DNA of 64,000 nucleotides, taken from the NCBI GenBank assembly GCA_032622095.1, contig CP136064.1, forward strand, positions 256,721,863 through 256,785,862. Reading direction: 5' to 3'. The notes beneath the pieces are model-generated. The model ran no database searches, was not told the origin of the DNA, and saw only the letters and a list, made by a program, of their open reading frames with translations. The translations under genes were made by a program, and so were the position numbers. The DNA is from Siphonodentalium dalli. Taxonomy: Eukaryota > Mollusca > Scaphopoda > Gadilida > Siphonodentaliidae. Shown piece after piece: positions 12,330-22,890 of the stretch. Position 1 is the first letter of the stretch, and every line of letters starts with the position of its first letter.

Positions 12330-12369
<40 letters not shown>
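12220..12369. repeat. (GT)n/(GA)n microsatellite, mirror of 8822-8966
   Basis: Reverse-complement counterpart of the left-arm microsatellite, starting with GAGG tetramers and then GT and GA blocks. Confidence 0.95.
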
Positions 12370-12373
<4 letters not shown>

Positions 12374-15023
12374 TATAGCGACTCTTTACTTCCTATATCA
12401 GTCACATGGCTGTCATGTGATAGTAATGGTGAATTTAACCGCCTAACTGCCGTTTTATTTTATTTGTATGAAATACGTGGTGTTGCGATAGCTAATTTGC
12501 CAATTAGCAGCGCTTTCATTGAACATAGCATCCTCTGAGAGTGTTTTTTTGGGATATGAAAACAAAGATTAATAAAACACTTGTCTCTACGCTAATATTC
12601 TCTACGCTAATATATTAGCGTAACGGGTTGACGTAAAATAGGAGTTACGCTAATATTTTAGCGTATCGGGTTCAAAGGGTTAACAATTAACTAGTTTTCT
12701 ATGCAGGTCCGTGTGGACTTTCCACTTCCTAAGATTCATGTATTACCACAAAGTTATGCATGATGATGGGGATTGCTTTTACGACTAACATACTAGAGGT
12801 AGTGGAATATGAGCCAAATTATAAAAAATAGACCAAATATTACCTTTTTCCAATGACATTGACTGTAGCAATTGACCTTGACCCTATAATGCATATAGCC
12901 CAGTCCATTGATGGATTCTTAATGGCAATATGAGTTGACATCATTTTTTCAAACAAAATTAGGCTCAGGTTTCCAGCAGTTGGATTTTCAATAATAATAT
13001 TTGATGCCGTTGTCATGGAAACCAGATTTTATCTCGACAGTTTGTCAGACCTCTCACCGGGCATCCCCAAAAAGTGTCCATTATAACTACGGAACACATA
13101 CGTGAAGTTTCATGATTTAGTTACTAAAGTCACAAAATTGCAGTTATTTTGGTCTTGATGGTAATGCATCGTCGCTTATGTACTGTCACAATTACCACAA
13201 CAAGGTAGTACTTAAAATGCAGATTAAAATGTGACTAAAATGTGCCATACAAAAATAAAAAGGTTCGTTGATTCTCAAAAGCGGCATTGTTTTTATTTTT
13301 CTTCAAATATATTGTGTCGTTGTCACGGAAACCTGGGTTTATAATGACATTTGACACCACCCACCTGGGCACGCCCTCAAAAAAGTTTTCCCTATAACTA
13401 AGTAAATATTTGTATAAGTTTCGTGCTTTAGTCAATAAATTCACAATTCAACCCCTAACGGACCCCATATAAGTAAATAACTCTATAATATACACAAAAG
13501 CACGATATCTTGGGAAATAACTGATTTTGACCTATTTTGGAAAATGGCCATAAAGTTTAGAGGACGTTATCTCATGACTGGCTTGTCAGTTGCAACCATA
13601 GCACAGTTCTCCGTGTAGCCTATATGCTCCAGATTATTCCCGAGTAAAGATAACGTACTCAAAACTGATATATAAACTCAGTGGGTAGAAAATGTATGAC
13701 CCGATATGAAAAAAGCTAATATTTTGGTCAATGACCTTGACCTTTGTTTTTGACCTTGACATATGGTGATGACATCTCCAGTGTCAAATTAAAGCCCACC
13801 AAGGATAGCACCCCATATCAATGCCAAGATAGAGTTACTGCATTAAACGTTCTTGGTATAGACCATTATAGGCATATGTTTTATACCGGCCAAAAACACA
13901 CTCCGTTGCCATGGAAACACACATTTTCCACACTAAGGTACACTGTCCCAGTGTTCCCCAGCACTGACATAAACTTCAGACTATGAGATTTCAGAAAACT
14001 TTTGGTAGAATTTTCCCTCCAAATTGGTACCACTTCCCATTTTTGGGGAGCCTGGCTTATGGACTAAGAGGCATTTGAACCAACATAGGTGACCATGCTC
14101 GAAATATTCTGGTATTCGTGCCCCTTTGGTATGAAAATGCAATATTTTGGTCATTTTTTGAATACAAATCACATTTTCGATCAAAAGATCAAGGGCCATA
14201 ACTCTTGATAGCCCATATATTGTGGGTATTATGTATCAAATTATGAATGCCTATTCTGTACTAATTTCAGGCATGTATATTATGTCTATATGGTTTGGGA
14301 TCATAATCCAGATAAATTTCAATGAATATATGCCCCCCTCCTATTGCTGGGCACCTGCCTGTTGAAACTGTGGAGTGTCACCTTAAATATCTGCCTAAAA
14401 TATCACCATTTTTTCATTTACTTCACTTTAATTCACTAAATAAAGCTCTTTTGTGTAAAATATCCCATCCAATACCATATAGCCCATATTAGTTGCAAAC
14501 TTTACTAAATTAGTGTAGACTGGCTATTGGGTGGGGGGGTGACCAATCTCACTTGCCAAGATTTTGTGTGTGTTTAGTGAAATCCGTATAAAATTATACA
14601 AATCAAGTTCAACATTCTGGTGCAATTTTCTGTGTGAATCTACTTTAGTATTTATGAAAAAGATCTATATAAGTGTCAAATTCAAGTTTGTTGAGTTTTC
14701 ATCAAAACATAATATTTTGTGCCCAGTGCCAGTGGGTGGGGGTGTTGTTAGAGTGGTGGACATCTGCATTAACCAAGACCATGTCAAGAATATTGGGGAA
14801 ATGGGAGGGGGTCATTGTCAGTATATGCTGTTACCCCTAGATAATCACAATACAACTGACAGTTTTTAATAATCATAACAGCTATTTATCTTCAGAGGCA
14901 GCATTAGGCACACTGAGGAGCCACCCAATACTTCAACTAATTCCGGAAGTTCCTTCATTTCTCTCTCTATCATGTATGTTGGTATCTAACTGACAATGTA
15001 GTTGCTGACACAGCATAGGCTAC

Positions 15024-16780
15024 TATCCGAAATCATATCATGACTGTAAGATAATAAATTAGAAAGTCTGCATTTTATTTTGTAGTTTTTTTATAGCCAT
15101 TTTCACAACTATTTATTGTTTAAGGAAAAGTCATCATAAAACAACATAATGTCTGAAAAAATGAATCGATGTTGAGCGTTTATGTCTGTCAGATTATTGC
15201 AAACGTGGTTGAATAATATTTATGTTGTTTTATGTTGTTTTAGTTCCTTCACACGACAAAAAATGTTCTGCAAATGTCCACCAAAAAATTAAAATATGCA
15301 ATGAAAAATGTTTTATTTATTTTCTCCATGTCATTCATTTCAGAAATTCAGATAGTAGACCGAGTGTAGACCCTAATCGGGATAATAAGCTCGATAATGC
15401 AGTTGTTTTGCAGATACTTCCTATCAAACCAGGGGGTGGAAACAAGTTTTTTCCGGGCACGTATGGCGGGGTGGGTGGGTGGATCGATAGGACCAACGAT
15501 TTTTTTTTTCCGCAACTCAAAAATATTTTTCCTGCAAGTCTTTTTGACTGTTTTTGCAATAAATTTGGCTTAAAACACATCTATATGTCACTATTAACAT
15601 AAATGACAAATTTCATGATGATCAGACAAAAAGTATTGCCTGTAGCCCATGCTAACGGATTGAATTTTGAAATCCTAGATGGCTGCTGGCAGCCATGTTT
15701 TTTTTAACCGAATGACCCCAAAATGACTTGTTCCTATTTACATGTCAATGTTAACATCCATGACTAATAGTATTCACAGAAACTCATATACAGCTGTTTA
15801 CAGTGAATTTCCCCCCGCAAATCTCTGTTTTAGTGTTAAAAGGGGATGTCAAAAAATGGTGGGAAAAAAACTGCCGAAAACGGAAAAACATTTGGACGCG
15901 GGGGTGGGTGGGTCCCAACATGGGTCGATCAGTAAAAAATCAGTATACGTCCCTGCAAATTTTTTCCGACTCCCCCTGATCAAACTCTCTAATGACCTAC
16001 GTGACAAATGGTTTTTTTTTCGGGAACATTGATGATAATTTTTTGTCTTTGACCATTTTTGGGACAAACCCACCCCTTTACCCAATTTTCCCCCGTTTTT
16101 GGTAATGTTTGTCCAGCCATTCTTTGACACCAACCCCCTAGTAGCACACACACACAAGGATTTTCAAGAGAGAAAACAGTGAATGTTTTTCCTGGCATAC
16201 TATAATGATATAATTGCAGCATGCTGACTAACAAGAAGCAACAGTTGGCCACTTAATAAGACTAAATGATATTTTATTATTATTCTCTTCATTATATGCT
16301 TGACTTGAGTTATTAACTTATATAATAACTTTCTTTTCTTTTTTCAACCATATGAAAGTTAAGCATTTAATTACACGCACTAATTAAATTTGAACCTATG
16401 TTGTAAATGTGAAATGTCGAGAATGTTTACCACTTCCTCACTGAAATTGTTTGAAATAAATTTTATTACATCCAGAGCCATCAATGCAAAGTGTTGGTAT
16501 TTCAGTCAATCGCATTGTTGTGTGTGTGTAATAAATACAAAACCGCACAATAGTGTGAATCAAGAGAACGTTATTACACACTCATTTGTCATGCCGTAAG
16601 TTGCAACTCCATACATCTAAGGTTAGTATGTTGTGCTACAACAAACGTGTGTGATAACTCACCTCAATCAATGTGTGTTTTTTTTACTCGTATTCGCCTT
16701 ATGTATACGTAATACTATATTATGAAATATTATAAATATTCACCTTATTTTCATTGATGTGAACTATACTCTCCTGCAAT
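15024..16780. other. No gene seen; repeat-like patches
   Basis: AT-rich DNA. Two patches, 15430-15510 and 15895-15975, contain 'gtgggtgggtgg' motifs. 'ccgggcacgtatg' at 15463 recurs in inverse at about 17653-17666, so an old dispersed repeat is likely. 'gatggctgctggcagccatg' near 15680 resembles 'ggatggctgccggttgccatg' at 34132. No reading frame has recognisable motifs. Confidence 0.4.
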
Positions 16781-17452
16781 AGTCAGTGTTTCTGTCTACT
16801 ATTACAGGTTGTATATGTTATTAGTCAGTGTTTCTGTCTACTATTACAGGTTGTATATGTTATTAGTCAGTGTTTCTGTCTACTATTACATGTTGTATAT
16901 GTTATTAGTCAGTGTTTCTGTCTACTATTACAGGTTGTATATGTTATTAGTCAGTGTTTCTGTCTACTATTACAGGTTGTATATGTTATTAGTCAGTGTT
17001 TCTGTCTACTATTACATGTTGTATATGTTATTAGTCAGTGTTTCTGTCTACTATTACAGGTTGTATATGTTATTAGTCAGTGTTTCTGTCTACTATTACA
17101 TGTTGTATATGTTATTAGTCAGTGTTTCTGTCTACTATTACAGGTTGTATATGTTATTAGTCAGTGTTTCTGTCTACTATTACAGGTTGTATATGTTATT
17201 AGTCAGTGTTTCTGTCTACTATTACATGTTGTATATGTTATTAGTCAGTGTTTCTGTCTACTATTACAGGTTGTATATGTTATTAGTCAGTGTTTCTGTC
17301 TACTATTACAGGTTGTATATGTTATTAGTCAGTGTTTCTGTCTACTATTACAGGTTGTATATGTTATTAGTCAGTGTTTCTGTCTACTATTACAGGTTGT
17401 ATATGTTATTAGTCAGTGTTTCTGTCTACTATTACATGTTGTATATGTTATT
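16781..17452. repeat. 42-bp minisatellite, 16 units
   Basis: The unit begins 'agtcagtgtttctgtctact' and ends 'gttgtatatgttatt'. Sixteen head-to-tail units are nearly identical. One site alternates between 'acagg' and 'acatg' in the order g g t g g t g t g g t g g g g t. The unit length is a multiple of three, so one frame is open throughout as a 14-residue repeat rich in V, S, Y and L. That frame is a by-product of the period, with no sign of a real start or family. Confidence 0.97.
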
Positions 17453-18120
17453 TGTTCAGTTTGATATGGTAGTGATTGCTTGTGAATTTTTTCCCATGCG
17501 TTTTAAGTGTCAATGGACTTATAGTGACAGTAATTTACAAGATACTAAGTACTGACTGTTTGCAAGTAATATGGATCTTAACTGACATTATTTCCAAATA
17601 TTTAAGACTTAAAAGAGTAAAAAAGAAATTCACTTTGGTATCCCTTGAAACGTCATACGTGCCCGGAAGAAAACATTTTGACCCCCCCCCCCCCCCCCCA
17701 CCTGACGTTCACCGAATATTTCGGTAGCCAACTTATGGATCAGGCGTCAAATGTCAAACTCGGCGTGTTGGAGTAACGTTGCGATTGGTGGAAACTGTCA
17801 GTTCAAGGGTCATGCATAAACCCCTGATGTTCCACGTGCTCTTACACCCTAAATTTGTTATCTTAACCCAGCTGTCAATGGTGACGGTGACATGGTTATT
17901 TGAACGTGGCGTTGTAGCCAATCAGATCGATTGTTAAAACCAGTTGTGGGGACAAAATGTTATGTCACAAATATTACAATGCAGAATACGAATATAAAGC
18001 AGCCACACATATTCAAGAACGATGGAAATAAAAGGTCAGCAGACCACAGTGTCCCCCGAAAACGTGGCAAGTCGATGCCGCTTTGTTGAAGAAATTAAAA
18101 TTTGTTTTGAAATTTTCTTA
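17453..18120. other. No gene seen; poly-C tract
   Basis: An 18-base C run at 17682-17699 is preceded by 'catacgtgcccgg', the inverse of a motif at 15463. No recognisable gene. Confidence 0.5.
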
Positions 18121-18445
18121 GTTGAAAAGGGTTAATAACTCCGTAAAAAAAAACATTTCCGTCATCTATATACATGTTGCACATCTCCAATATGTGGGTA
18201 ACAATACTCTGAAGTTTCAAATATCTACGATCAAAACTGTAGGAGGAGTTGATTACACCACGAAGGTACCCTCATACAGAAAATTATAAAAAATGTTGAA
18301 AAGGGTTAATAACTCCGTCAAAAAATAATTTTTCCGTCATCTATATACATGTTGCACATCTTCAATAATTGGGCAACAATATTCTGATTTCAAATCTCTG
18401 GGATGAAAACTGTAGGAGGAGATGATTACACCATGAAGGTACTCA
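18121..18445. repeat. Two tandem copies of a ~174-bp unit
   Basis: 'gttgaaaagggttaataact' occurs at 18121 and 18295. Each is followed by 'tttccgtcatctatataca', 'gttgcacatct' and 'aaaactgtaggaggag'. The copies differ by small indels. The following 18445-18560 has three loose repeats of 'cttgtggggtg'. Confidence 0.85.
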
Positions 18446-18736
18446 AAGGTGTGACGGACAAACGGACGGATGTACTGGCCAAAGTATACTTGTGGGGTGA
18501 CTGCACATACCCATGAATACTTGTGGGGTGCGATCTTTTGTTTGAGTAAATTGTGGGGTGCAACCCACAACTGACGATTTTTTAAAGAGCGTATTTTTAA
18601 AGAGCGGCCCCAAACTCTTGGTATCTGAAAACATAATTTTCATTTCATAAACGTATAGTAAATGGGGTTATCCTTTATAATCGGTTGATGGTTCTGAGCC
18701 CTTCCGTGACTGGGGCTTCCTGGAATTTTGCGAAAA

Positions 18737-18912
18737 CCCTGTGTCAATGCATTATCTTATATATGCAAGTCTCCCACATGGATCCTCGCATGTATAAGAA
18801 AATACATGGGCCTAACAATATTTGCCTTCACCTTGTAAGCCAGTGTATTCACTTATATATATGCGAGGCTCCTTATGGGAGAGTCGCATATATAAGAGAA
18901 TGCACTGGCACA
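18737..18912. mobile_element. Decayed two-hairpin cassette
   Basis: A left hairpin (18737-18812, starts CCCTGTG-tcaatgcatt) and a right hairpin (about 18840-18910, ends 'gaatgcactggcac') are diverged versions of the 69-bp hairpin found in families A and B. Neither the TTAA/CCCTTT ends of A nor the GTGACCCGCC ends of B flank it, so it may be an old free-standing cassette. Confidence 0.75.
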
Positions 18913-19053
18913 ATCATGCTATTTAAAGGGTTTGATACAGTATCACAACAATCACTTGTATCAAATTTCAAAAAGAAATTCAGGACTGATTTTGAGAAAA
19001 TTCATTTCAAAATACCAGCAAATATTGGCAATACGTGCATCTGGCCATTCAAG

Positions 19054-19490
19054 GTACTCAATCCGATCAGACCGTCCCCATATCATCAAGATACAACAAC
19101 AACAACATTTCTGCAAAATACCCTTTAGTTATCAGAATCGATTTATTACAACAAAAATAATGCTAACCACTGTCAACTATGGTATCAAAACTATGGTATG
19201 TTAAAAAAAATATGGCCGTATTATCACAAATGTATCACAAATTTGACCGTACTACCACTTGATTTTATATAGAGTTATCCATCTTCATCCGCAATTTTGT
19301 CCTAGATCCTCCGTTTGACAACGTGTTTCTGTGCCCATATTATTACACATCTCGAGAAATAACAAACTTCAAAAATCGATATCTGATCACTCTGAGCTTT
19401 GATGGGTGGGTTCCTCGACTCGAATAAAATATTTTTTACCCCCAAAGCCAAAGAAATAGTAATTTTGGAGCGTCTGATCGGATTGAGTAC
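19054..19490. mobile_element. Inverted-repeat element upstream of the HtrL exon
   Basis: 'gtactcaatccgatcaga' at 19054 is matched in inverse by 'tctgatcggattgagtac' ending at 19490. Its right part (about 19397-19475, 'gatgggtgggttcctcgact') recurs at about 29003-29080, which confirms that it is a dispersed repeat. It ends about 30 bp before the splice acceptor of the HtrL exon. Confidence 0.6.
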
Positions 19491-19521
19491 ATTTAAGATC
19501 ATCCAATTCGATTCATTTCAG

Positions 19522-20421
19522 CTAAAGTTCAGTGCATCCAGTAATCTAAAGCATGATGACATCACTTTTGTGACAGCATTCTTCAACCTCGGGAGCTTCC
19601 AGAAAGGACCCAATATTGAGTACGTGTACACACCGGATATGTACTTAAAGTGGATGTCCGGATTCGCCAATATGAAAAATCCTCTCGTTGTGTACACTGA
19701 TGACGGAGTAACAGCATCCATGATGAGGGATATAAGAAGAAAGTTTCAACATATAACCAGGATTATAAAAATATCACGGAAATCGTTGTGGGCATTTGAT
19801 ATTTCTAAAGAAATTAAAGATATATATTCTCAAGAAAACTATCCAAAGTTTTATCCTAACACCGTGAATGAAAACTATTCTTGCTCTATGCATGCCAAGT
19901 ATGAGCTGGTTAACAGAGTTGCGCAAGAAAATATGTTCAAGACGAAGTACATCGGATGGATTGACATGGGATATTTGAGAGATATTGTTATCGAAGGGGA
20001 TGACGTCATGTTTCCGTTAGTACCGCTCGACGCAGACGACACAAAGGTATCCTTTTCCCAGATCGATGAACCGGAAGTAGGTGTGACTAAAGAAGAGATT
20101 ATTTTAACCAATAAATTTTGGGTAGGTGGCGGAATGTTTTATGGGATACCGGAAGTTGTGATGACGTTTACGAAGGACTACATGCGCGCGATAAACGAAC
20201 TTATCAAAAGACGACTAATAAACACTGACCAACAGGTTATATACTCCTTATATGCTGGTTGCCTAGATGTGAAACCGAGGGTGCAAATACACGCGCATAC
20301 TAGCCATAGAGATAATGTCGTCTGGAAATGGTTTTATTTGGGATATCTACTCCGAGAACCGTGGTTGATATCTACAAGGACTAACTTGTCACTCGCATAT
20401 TACATGCATAGCCAAATGTGA
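19522..20421 (+). CDS. HtrL/YibB-family protein, terminal exon
   Basis: The encoded 299 residues match the HtrL (YibB) family, which in animals occurs as variable-copy, glycosyltransferase-like proteins of unproven activity. With L at 19522 as residue 1: DITFVTAFFNLG (13-24) is the N-terminal family box. PLVVYTDD (54-61) is the 'L-V-V-Y/F-T-D' box. KTKYIGWIDMG (140-150) is the W-x-D-x-G box. FWVGGGMFYG (199-208) and NTDQQ (234-238) are the late conserved segments. The open frame extends upstream to an ATG at 19399, but those 41 codons come from a dispersed repeat. 'ttcatttcag' ending at 19521 is a good acceptor, so I start the exon there (phase 0). The upstream exon, probably carrying a signal anchor, is not seen. 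The frame has no break and ends in TGA. Confidence 0.75.
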   Translation, partial: LKFSASSNLKHDDITFVTAFFNLGSFQKGPNIEYVYTPDMYLKWMSGFANMKNPLVVYTDDGVTASMMRDIRRKFQHITRIIKISRKSLWAFDISKEIKDIYSQENYPKFYPNTVNENYSCSMHAKYELVNRVAQENMFKTKYIGWIDMGYLRDIVIEGDDVMFPLVPLDADDTKVSFSQIDEPEVGVTKEEIILTNKFWVGGGMFYGIPEVVMTFTKDYMRAINELIKRRLINTDQQVIYSLYAGCLDVKPRVQIHAHTSHRDNVVWKWFYLGYLLREPWLISTRTNLSLAYYMHSQM

Positions 20422-20586
20422 TATGGATAATAATCTGGACTCACCCCATTATTTTTGCGCTAACACTGCGCCAATGCATTCTCTTATATATGCGAGTCTT
20501 CTAAAGGAGGCATCGCATATATAAGAGATTATATTGGCCTAATGCATTGACAAATATGATATAGATAGTAATCTGGACACACCCCA
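20419..20586. mobile_element. Single hairpin flanked by ~30-bp direct repeats
   Basis: One hairpin (about 20470-20540; 'gccaatgcattctcttata' against 'tataagagattatattggc') has a different loop, 'tcttctaaaggaggca'. It lies between two near-identical 30-bp stretches, 20419-20448 and 20557-20586, both ending in 'caccca'-like sequence ('taatctggac' shared). The direct repeats could be an unusually long target duplication or a local duplication around the hairpin. Confidence 0.6.
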
Positions 20587-20589
20587 TAT

Positions 20590-20791
20590 GTGACCCGCCA
20601 TATCAAATCCAGTCGTAAGTCGGGATTTTTTTTACCCTGTGCCAATGCCAATGCATTATTAAAAATTGTTAGGCCAATGCATTCTCTTATATATGCGAGG
20701 CGACCTATGGTCGACTCGCATATATAAGAGAATGCATTGGCACAGGGTAAAATAATCCCGACTTACGACTGGATTTGATATGGCGGGTCAC
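20590..20791. mobile_element. Family B MITE, copy B1 (left hairpin lost)
   Basis: Terminal inverted repeats of about 45 bp start GTGACCCGCCATATCAAATC and end in its complement at 20791. The left hairpin is reduced to 'ccctgtgccaatgccaatgc'; the right 69-bp hairpin is intact with loop GCGACCTATGGTCGA. It has no coding frame and would depend on another element's transposase. Confidence 0.9.
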
Positions 20792-21434
20792 AAATAATGA
20801 AACTGGGGGTCCACCTTCACGTTTCATTAGGATTAACATGATTGTCATTTCATCCGCATAATGGCTTACTAAAAACAATATGATACCTTGTCTGCCTTCA
20901 AATTATCAAGGTATATTCAGCTAGTATATCTATAACTCTGTATGACTATATCGGATACTTTTTACGTGAAATTTTGCGTTAGAGTAATGAATAAATTTAT
21001 TTAAACAAATGTACATGAGGTCCCATTCAACCATTGAGTAGTTTTGTCTATATGTTTATTTTCTGGAATGGCCTGGAATGGCCTGGAATGGCCGCAATAA
21101 AATAAGCTGTGCCTGAGTTTTGTGTCCATTTCAGTAATGAATAAATTTATGTAAACAAATGCATATGAGGTCCCCAGAGGGTGAATTTAGTGATGCTAAG
21201 TAGCACAGCGGTCTATAATCACCAAATTCACCCTCTGTTGACCTATATCATTTTCAGTACAACCGTATTTAGATTTTAATGAATAAATTTATTTATACCA
21301 TAAGTGTCCATGTTAGTGTGTGTTGTAATGTTGTAAATTTCAGCTGTACACCCTATTATGGGTATAAATTTCAGCTGTACACCCTATTATGTGTATAAAT
21401 TTCAGCTGTACACCCTATTATGGGTATAAATTTC
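20792..21434. repeat. Cluster of short tandem repeats, no gene
   Basis: 'aatgaataaatttat' recurs at about 20985, 21135 and 21278, a degenerate ~147-bp tandem. 'ggaatggcct' is repeated three times at 21064-21094. 'agagggtgaatttagtga' at 21176 is inverted at about 21222-21238. A 32-bp unit containing 'cagctgtacaccctattatg' is repeated three times at about 21338-21433. Confidence 0.75.
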
Positions 21435-22478
21435 TACTATGGGTGTAAATATTCAAACGTCATTCCATGGGCTAATCGTTTATACATGCTGCGTGTAGGG
21501 TACTTTGTGGGTAGGCGCCCCATTATATGGGTGTGTGACTCCTATTCAGTGGGTGATTATATCACGCCTATTGTATACCCTTAAAGGCTCACTAAATTAG
21601 TTCTCCTTAATTGACAGGCATCTCCTGCACGGGTTAATAATCTGGGGGCACGTTTCAACTTTCGGGTCTCTCTTCGGATACAGAAAACAGCAATAGGGAT
21701 CTTATGCAATAAAAGATATCGCAGTCACATAGAGCCGGTGTTTAAAAATCCAACACCACTTAAATTCCATATGACCTGTATCATCTTCAAATCGCACTGT
21801 TCATGTACGATGGAAAAACAGAAATCTCCGGCCGTATTTCGAAAATGATTTTAAGAACGTGTATATTCCTATATCAACCACACGACAGTCCGGCAACTTG
21901 GCTACTACAATTCCATCTGGACAGTACCTATCTAGAGTCCGGAAGGCGACTTTCGTTTGGTTTTCTTTTTCTTGTCAGTTTATTGGGGTCCAATTTTTCG
22001 AAATTATGTTACTGGCACAGCTCAATATTATGTCATCTTGGTTTGGAACACTGTTGGGGACGTGCATAACATTTGCGATGGAATTTTCTTAAAACCTATA
22101 GTATTTCCCATTGCTGCAAAGATGTTATCAAACATAAAACACGAGAATAACAGAACACATACTGCTCATGAAAATATAGATGCTTAAATTGAGAATTTGG
22201 GCCGACGAATCATCATAGAGAGGGGTCTATTTTGATTCACCGTTATTAATGGATATCTGGAACGCAGGATGTTATGTAAAACTATCATACAAACATTCAG
22301 AGATTTTGTTCGTATAATCTAGCTCTTTCCAAAAGATCGATATTACGTTTTTATAACGGAATATAACAATACTTATTATATATGAGCATAAACTTTCGTC
22401 TAAAAGTCCCATACTAAATCATACGGAAAATAATTTGATAAATCACGATATCTACTTGATTTAATAGGCAAGATGGGT
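21435..22478. other. No gene assigned; overlapping open frames at 21803-22187
   Basis: Three short overlapping plus-strand frames lie at 21803-22187. One (21957-22187) contains RNYVTGTAQYYVILVWNTVG, which is protein-like but not recognised. I cannot join them with a convincing splice pattern. The rest is AT-rich DNA without visible structure. Confidence 0.3.
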
Positions 22479-22850
22479 TAAAGTGATGTGAAACACTCCG
22501 GTATGGTGAACAAATATAAATGGAGAATAATTTTGTTCAAAGTAGTAATTTTTACAAATAGTATATTCAAATTGACAACACACACCATCATTCTTATATC
22601 TGAATTAAATGCAGTGACTCTCGGTGGCGAAATCGTTTTCGTTAGTTTATCGCCGATATATGCGCCCCGGATCGAGTAGTAAATATTTACAATTGAGCGT
22701 AGTTCTGATGATGTTTTCTATGGAGTGGTACCGTCGATTTGCTTCAAATTTTCGTCGATGTTAGTAGAATGTTACATGCCTCCAGTTGCCGTAGCGCCCG
22801 AATACTAACTGATCAGTTTCACACACCCGAACAAGTACATAATATGTCTT
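22479..22850. repeat. Dispersed repeat F, copy 1
   Basis: Homologous along its length to about 47045-47395 in the same orientation. Shared blocks include 'gaaacactccggta', 'ttcaaagtagtaa' (tcaaagtagtaa in copy 2), 'gcgaaatcgtttt', 'gagtagtaaatatttacaat' and 'cacacccgaacaagtac' (cacgcacccgaac in copy 2). No open frame is common to both copies, so it is non-coding. Confidence 0.8.
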
Positions 22851-22890
22851 TAATACCAAGACTTTGTCAGGCGACGTACTGAGTTATTAA

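Larger units (their letters stand above)
8513..12679. mobile_element. TTAA-flanked symmetric core of the palindrome with piggyBac-like ends
   Basis: At 8509-8512 a TTAA is followed by CCCTTTGAACCCGATACGC; at 12680-12683 the mirror image 'cgggttcaaaggg' is followed by TTAA. CCCTTT next to TTAA is the terminus type of piggyBac-class elements and matches the family A MITEs in this window. Just inside lie palindromic units around 'cgctaatatattagcg' (three on the left, mirrored at about 12590-12665). Symmetry continues outside the TTAA, so these ends could be one old terminus duplicated with the rest. No transposase frame was found. Confidence 0.4.
10622..15023. repeat. Right arm of giant palindrome (4402 bp)
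   Basis: This is the reverse complement of 6829-10571 with scattered substitutions, plus one block of about 660 bp (roughly 12692-13351) absent from the left arm. Outside that block, order and content are identical. It ends at 'gttgctgacacagcatagg' followed by 'ctac' at 15023; beyond that the two flanks ('tatccgaaatc' and 'cacatgtaaatgg') are unrelated. Confidence 0.95.

Noticed and set aside
6829-15023. Palindrome as two divergent gene copies
   Set aside because: No frame in the arms has recognisable domains or a splice pattern. All matching frames follow automatically from the inverted symmetry.
16809-17555. 248-codon open frame with a 14-residue repeat
   Set aside because: It is the 42-bp minisatellite read in its stop-free frame. 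It starts and ends at the array and has no protein-family features outside it.
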